Shown here one piece after another: positions 7,501-9,560 of a stretch of DNA of 9,560 nucleotides (its first letter is position 1; each line of letters begins with the position of its first letter). Source of the DNA: CAYUNA01 sp047629355 (GTDB lineage Bacteria; Bacteroidota; Bacteroidia; Chitinophagales; Saprospiraceae); NCBI GenBank assembly GCA_047629355.1, contig JBLHWU010000230.1, forward strand, positions 1-9,560. Direction: 5' to 3'. Position numbers and translations under genes: made by a program. The notes under the pieces were generated by a model that was not told the origin of the DNA, searched no databases, and saw only the letters and a program-made list of their open reading frames with translations.

Positions 7501-8943
7501 TTTAACGAAGGAAGCTTTGATAACTGCACTGCGTCAGAAGATTTGTTGTTTTCTTTCACACCGACTCCAGCGGATAGCATGCTGTTGTTTGATTGCGATG
7601 ATTCGGGCTTGACTGCCTTTATTACTGTTTGGACAACCGATGAAGCGGGTAATCAAAACACTTGTAGTACCGATGTTTCCATCAATGGCAACGTTCCTGC
7701 TTGTGAAGACCCTTTGGTCTCAGTGACTGGTATGATTTTCACAGAAGAAGATTTTCCAATCAATGCAGTGATGATGAGTGTGACTGGCACAACTGACCCG
7801 TCAATGACTACAGGACTAGATGGTATTTTTGAATTCATGGAATTGCCAATCGGAGGTGATTTTTCTATCGTTCCTACGAAGGATTTGAATGTTGTAAATG
7901 GCGTGACCTCTTTGGATTTATCCATTATCAGTCGGCACATTTTGAATATTCAATTGATTGATTCTCCTTATAAAATGATTGCGGCGGATGTCAATGACAG
8001 CGGCACAATTTCAACGACGGATGTGGTAGCGGCGCGCAAAGTGATTTTGCAATCAGCAACGACATTTCCAAATGGCAATCCATCGTGGCGGTTTGTGGCA
8101 GCAGATTATGAATTTATCAATCCAAGCAATCCTTTCAATGAAGATTTTCCAGAAGTGGTGAATTTCAATAATTTAACCGAACCAATGATGGCGGATTTTA
8201 TTGGAATAAAAATTGGTGATGTGAATTGTTCTTCCAATCCAGCATTTTTGTTAGGGGCGGATGATAGAAGTGGCGAGGCTTTTCCACTAATGATTGAAAA
8301 TAGGGTAGTGGAAGCGGGCCAAACATTTACCGTTGATTTTAAAATAGAAAATGGACAGACACCAAGGTCTTTGCAATTTGCTTTGCAATTTTCTAAAAAC
8401 TTAGACTTTCAAAACATAAATAACGGCTGGATGAAAGCCGAAAATATTGGGACAACCGAATTGTCTGACCATATTTTAAAAACAGCATGGTATGGTTCTG
8501 AAGCGAATTCGGACGAACCTGTTTTATCATTGACCTTCATCGCTAAAGAAGATATTCAATTGAATGAAGCGTTTGCTATCGAAGAAACACGAATGAAATC
8601 GGAGGCAGCTTTTGGAAATGATGCTTATATAATACAAGCAATTGATTTAGCCTTTTCAGAAGTAGTTGCTACGACGGACGAATGGACATTGCGACAAAAT
8701 GCACCAAATCCATTTCAAAATACGACACGCATCGGTATAGAGGTGGCAAAAGCGACGAAAGCGATTTTGCGAGTGACCGATTTATTTGGCAATCAAGTTT
8801 ATCAAACGCAGAATGAACTGACTATTGGTGAGTATTATTTTGATATTCACAGTTCTGAATTACCAGCGGCTGGCATATATTTATATGAAGTAGAGACAAA
8901 TTTTGGTATAAAATCTGGTAAAATGGTTTTTATAAAAAAGTGA
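4531..8943 (+). CDS. Giant secreted protein: HYR-like repeats, dockerin-like and cohesin-like modules, type IX sorting domain
   Basis: A 1470-residue exported protein. Residues 1-37 form a Sec signal peptide (basic n-region, hydrophobic core FSFWFLCLIF, likely cleavage after TSA). An N-terminal region with Cys pairs and an Ig-like segment (about 38-330) is followed by a chain of HYR-like/Ig-like modules to about 1055. Their borders show as DGTPPVLAC (334), DTTPPMITAP (518), DNVAPTPVC (607), QTPTISCP (699), DNAAPVITCP (876) and ETVPPVFTC (963), with many D-x-CGN and DExGN-type turns. Next come a carboxypeptidase-regulatory-like fold (about 1062-1118) and two dockerin-like calcium loops, NGVTSLDLSIISRHIL (1123-1138) and DVNDSGTISTTDVVAARKVI (1153-1172). 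The stretch SWRFVAADYEF is typical of Saprospiria dockerin-type modules. A cohesin-like beta domain (about 1250-1375) precedes a type A Por sorting domain (1385-1470: QNAPNPF, GIYLYEV, SGKMVFIKK). Export through the outer membrane by the type IX system is thus expected, with adhesion or matrix roles inferred. No catalytic domain is recognised. The start at 4531 gives a proper signal peptide; an AGGAG about 27 bases upstream is too distant to matter. Confidence 0.9.
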   Translation: MKHYFTPFEKRLGFATSDLIFSFWFLCLIFTANVTSAQTIQLNNPCQCREFPVASQGNASTLDNGQFIDTIQVNSGNGEVWYIAAVDGFFDVASPQPPFTPLSYMTDAAGATFTESPAGVYTLPGVHVDALGYSISVTNGTDTLEVANTCAYPNPVITAEIRNGYCQSNDPVTLTADAGTSTGTGVFDVLAEDLITVIQADINVFDPASLVLGTYFLRYTFDEDDAAVLPCMNCNPGCVQAVFEQIDIVDPPFSMACNDEINVVLSVDCDTEILPDMLLEGDHPSYEIFDVNVKYNGQDLGNIVGSAQIGLNLVGEVTDFCTGNSCWTALTVTDGTPPVLACPLAPIQIVCTDNPDNILPPAAVDGCDGLVATDLIAENIENFSCGDANGIVRRVVRTYIAVDFYGNATPNCVQIIEVLKVDLADVVLPSHLDDNPVPSLECPSTDTEPETTGFPTINGLPIDGSDFCTISAAYLDQNLTGCGGSRKILRNWTIYDYCEPTTPDVNPIFYTQTIKIKDTTPPMITAPDDITISSFNADCTGNVTLPAAIVSDACSDFTVLTVSFQGFMASNGGLLTNLPQGIHLIVYTALDDCGNQMSDQMLVTVIDNVAPTPVCDELTTATITQTGEAVVPAETLDDGSFDNCTDVSFLIGLVGGSYNENITFNCDDVGETIIVEVQVSDENGNTNICEVQVMVENGQTPTISCPASLTIDCSEDLSIANTGDATAFSNCGLTPISNLNITTNLNQCGIGFIIREFSVTDAVGNNETCQQTIMIENGSPLLESQVSFPENYAVTNCTSSADLLPANLPTTPINYSEPIINNNSCINVAFSYSDEVFEVNQASLVCFKINRTWAIMDWCNNGAVTFSDMQIIEVTDNAAPVITCPDNFNIDVSGGACDTTILLMSPMIDDCSDNVNLVVLSDLGIGFGPFPDVMPGIYNVTYFASDACGNQSNCTMTITIEETVPPVFTCGDGMILDIGPDGTVTLFASTFNEGSFDNCTASEDLLFSFTPTPADSMLLFDCDDSGLTAFITVWTTDEAGNQNTCSTDVSINGNVPACEDPLVSVTGMIFTEEDFPINAVMMSVTGTTDPSMTTGLDGIFEFMELPIGGDFSIVPTKDLNVVNGVTSLDLSIISRHILNIQLIDSPYKMIAADVNDSGTISTTDVVAARKVILQSATTFPNGNPSWRFVAADYEFINPSNPFNEDFPEVVNFNNLTEPMMADFIGIKIGDVNCSSNPAFLLGADDRSGEAFPLMIENRVVEAGQTFTVDFKIENGQTPRSLQFALQFSKNLDFQNINNGWMKAENIGTTELSDHILKTAWYGSEANSDEPVLSLTFIAKEDIQLNEAFAIEETRMKSEAAFGNDAYIIQAIDLAFSEVVATTDEWTLRQNAPNPFQNTTRIGIEVAKATKAILRVTDLFGNQVYQTQNELTIGEYYFDIHSSELPAAGIYLYEVETNFGIKSGKMVFIKK

Positions 8944-8990
8944 AAAAACAAAGTTTACTTCTTTTTTTTTTAAAAAAGTGATTTAAGATA

Positions 8991-9032
8991 AAAAAAGTCG
9001 TTTTTCGTAACCTTACGGAAAACGACTTTTTT
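8991..9032. terminator. Strong bidirectional intrinsic terminator
   Basis: Arms 8991-9010 and 9013-9032 pair over 20 bases with a single T-G wobble (AAAAAAGTCG... / ...CGACTTTTTT) around a CC centre. A terminal A tract and T tract make it work in either direction. It begins 48 bases after the TGA of the large secreted protein gene and ends that transcript. A separate T11 run at 8961-8971 just before it lacks a good stem. Confidence 0.9.
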
Positions 9033-9560
9033 GTGTTGAATATATATATATATTCTCTATTTATTTTAAAATGTAACATGAAATCAGTTGCTGGTTAATT
9101 TATTATACATTTTTTTTTAAATAAATGATTGTTTTCGTACCTTATGAATTGTTAGAATTAAGATATGAAAAATAAAAATTTAAAAAATACCATAGATTGG
9201 GTATAAGTAAAATGTAACTTCGTTGTACATTTGTGGAGTACTTAATTAGTGCAAGACTCAAAATGTTACGTAAAAAAGTTATCCAAAAACATAAAATGAG
9301 TTGAATCACAACTTTGCCTACTGAAACACTCAAAATTTTCCAAAAGTTGTAGAATTCTCTCCGTTCATCCCGTTATCAGATTTAGAAAAGAATAAGGAAA
9401 CACATGTATATTATATAGTATATAACCCCTTTGAGGTTATGCTCTTACTGTGTTTGGACAATTAGTAGTTATATTGATTGTCTATTTCTTCCATGAATAC
9501 TTTACAAAAGAAACAAGTCGGAGTTTTAGTACCCGAATAAACATCTTCTTAGCTTTCATT
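9033..9560. other. AT-rich spacer without a supported gene
   Basis: No convincing coding region. Visible items are an 18-base AT palindrome with (TA)6 (9038-9055), two copies of AAAATGTAAC (9068-9077, 9209-9218 region), a TAnnTTTG box (TACATTTG, 9226-9233) whose nearest upstream TTG is too far for the usual spacing, and a 6-bp hairpin ATAACC/GGTTAT (9422-9440). Very short frames begin at 9263 (13 codons) and 9493 (15 codons) and have no support beyond a start codon. A minus-strand 63-codon frame at 9142-9333 is discussed under rejected items. Confidence 0.5.

Noticed and set aside
5184..7940. Many minus-strand open frames of 65-107 codons across the large secreted protein gene
   Set aside because: They lie antisense to a gene with clear domains, signal peptide and sorting signal. 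Their products are low-complexity Ser/Thr/Ile-rich with no family motif, as expected for mirror frames of repeat-rich coding sequence.
9142..9333. Minus-strand frame of 63 codons after the terminator
   Set aside because: The product is an Ile/Leu/Tyr/Phe/Asn-rich stretch typical of translated AT-rich non-coding DNA, with no motif and no promoter found. A tiny membrane peptide cannot be strictly excluded.

Overview
The window reads as a chromosomal segment of a Bacteroidota bacterium, most likely from the Saprospiria (Lewinella/Haliscomenobacter-like). This is inference from four things: a very large secreted protein with a type IX secretion (Por) C-terminal sorting domain, HYR-like cysteine repeats and a dockerin-like module; a LytS/LytTR regulator pair; AT-rich spacers with no Shine-Dalgarno sequence placed to decide starts; and promoter-like sites of the Bacteroidota TTG...TAnnTTTG type.

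Layout. Positions 1-260 hold the 3' end of an amidohydrolase gene, closed by a good intrinsic terminator. At 479-1303 is a seven-helix DUF2306 membrane protein. At 1405-3133 is a two-gene operon, a LytS/YehU-type membrane histidine kinase followed 10 bases later by its LytTR response regulator, with a promoter candidate just upstream. Convergent to it, at 3154-3450 on the minus strand, is the C-terminal part of a YcxB-like protein. The likely N-terminal membrane segment lies in another frame at about 3450-3613, so this looks like a frameshifted gene. From 3614 to 4530 no coding region is supported. That stretch holds a 211-base element with imperfect terminal inverted repeats and a 21-bp perfect internal hairpin (3816-4026), a perfect 28-bp palindrome (4244-4271) and two small hairpins (4397-4443) in the probable leader of the next gene. 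Positions 4531-8943 encode a 1470-residue exported protein, followed by a strong bidirectional terminator (8991-9032). The last 528 bases are AT-rich and contain no gene I can support.

How the parts relate. The kinase and regulator form a complete signalling pair. The DUF2306 protein lies directly upstream on the same strand and could be functionally linked, but it seems to have its own promoter-like site and this link is a guess. The large secreted protein is an independent unit. By domain content it is an envelope-attached or released adhesive/structural protein exported by Sec and then the type IX system. I see no CRISPR array, RNA gene, intact transposase or recognised defence system. The most unusual material is the palindrome-rich spacer at 3.4-4.5 kb.
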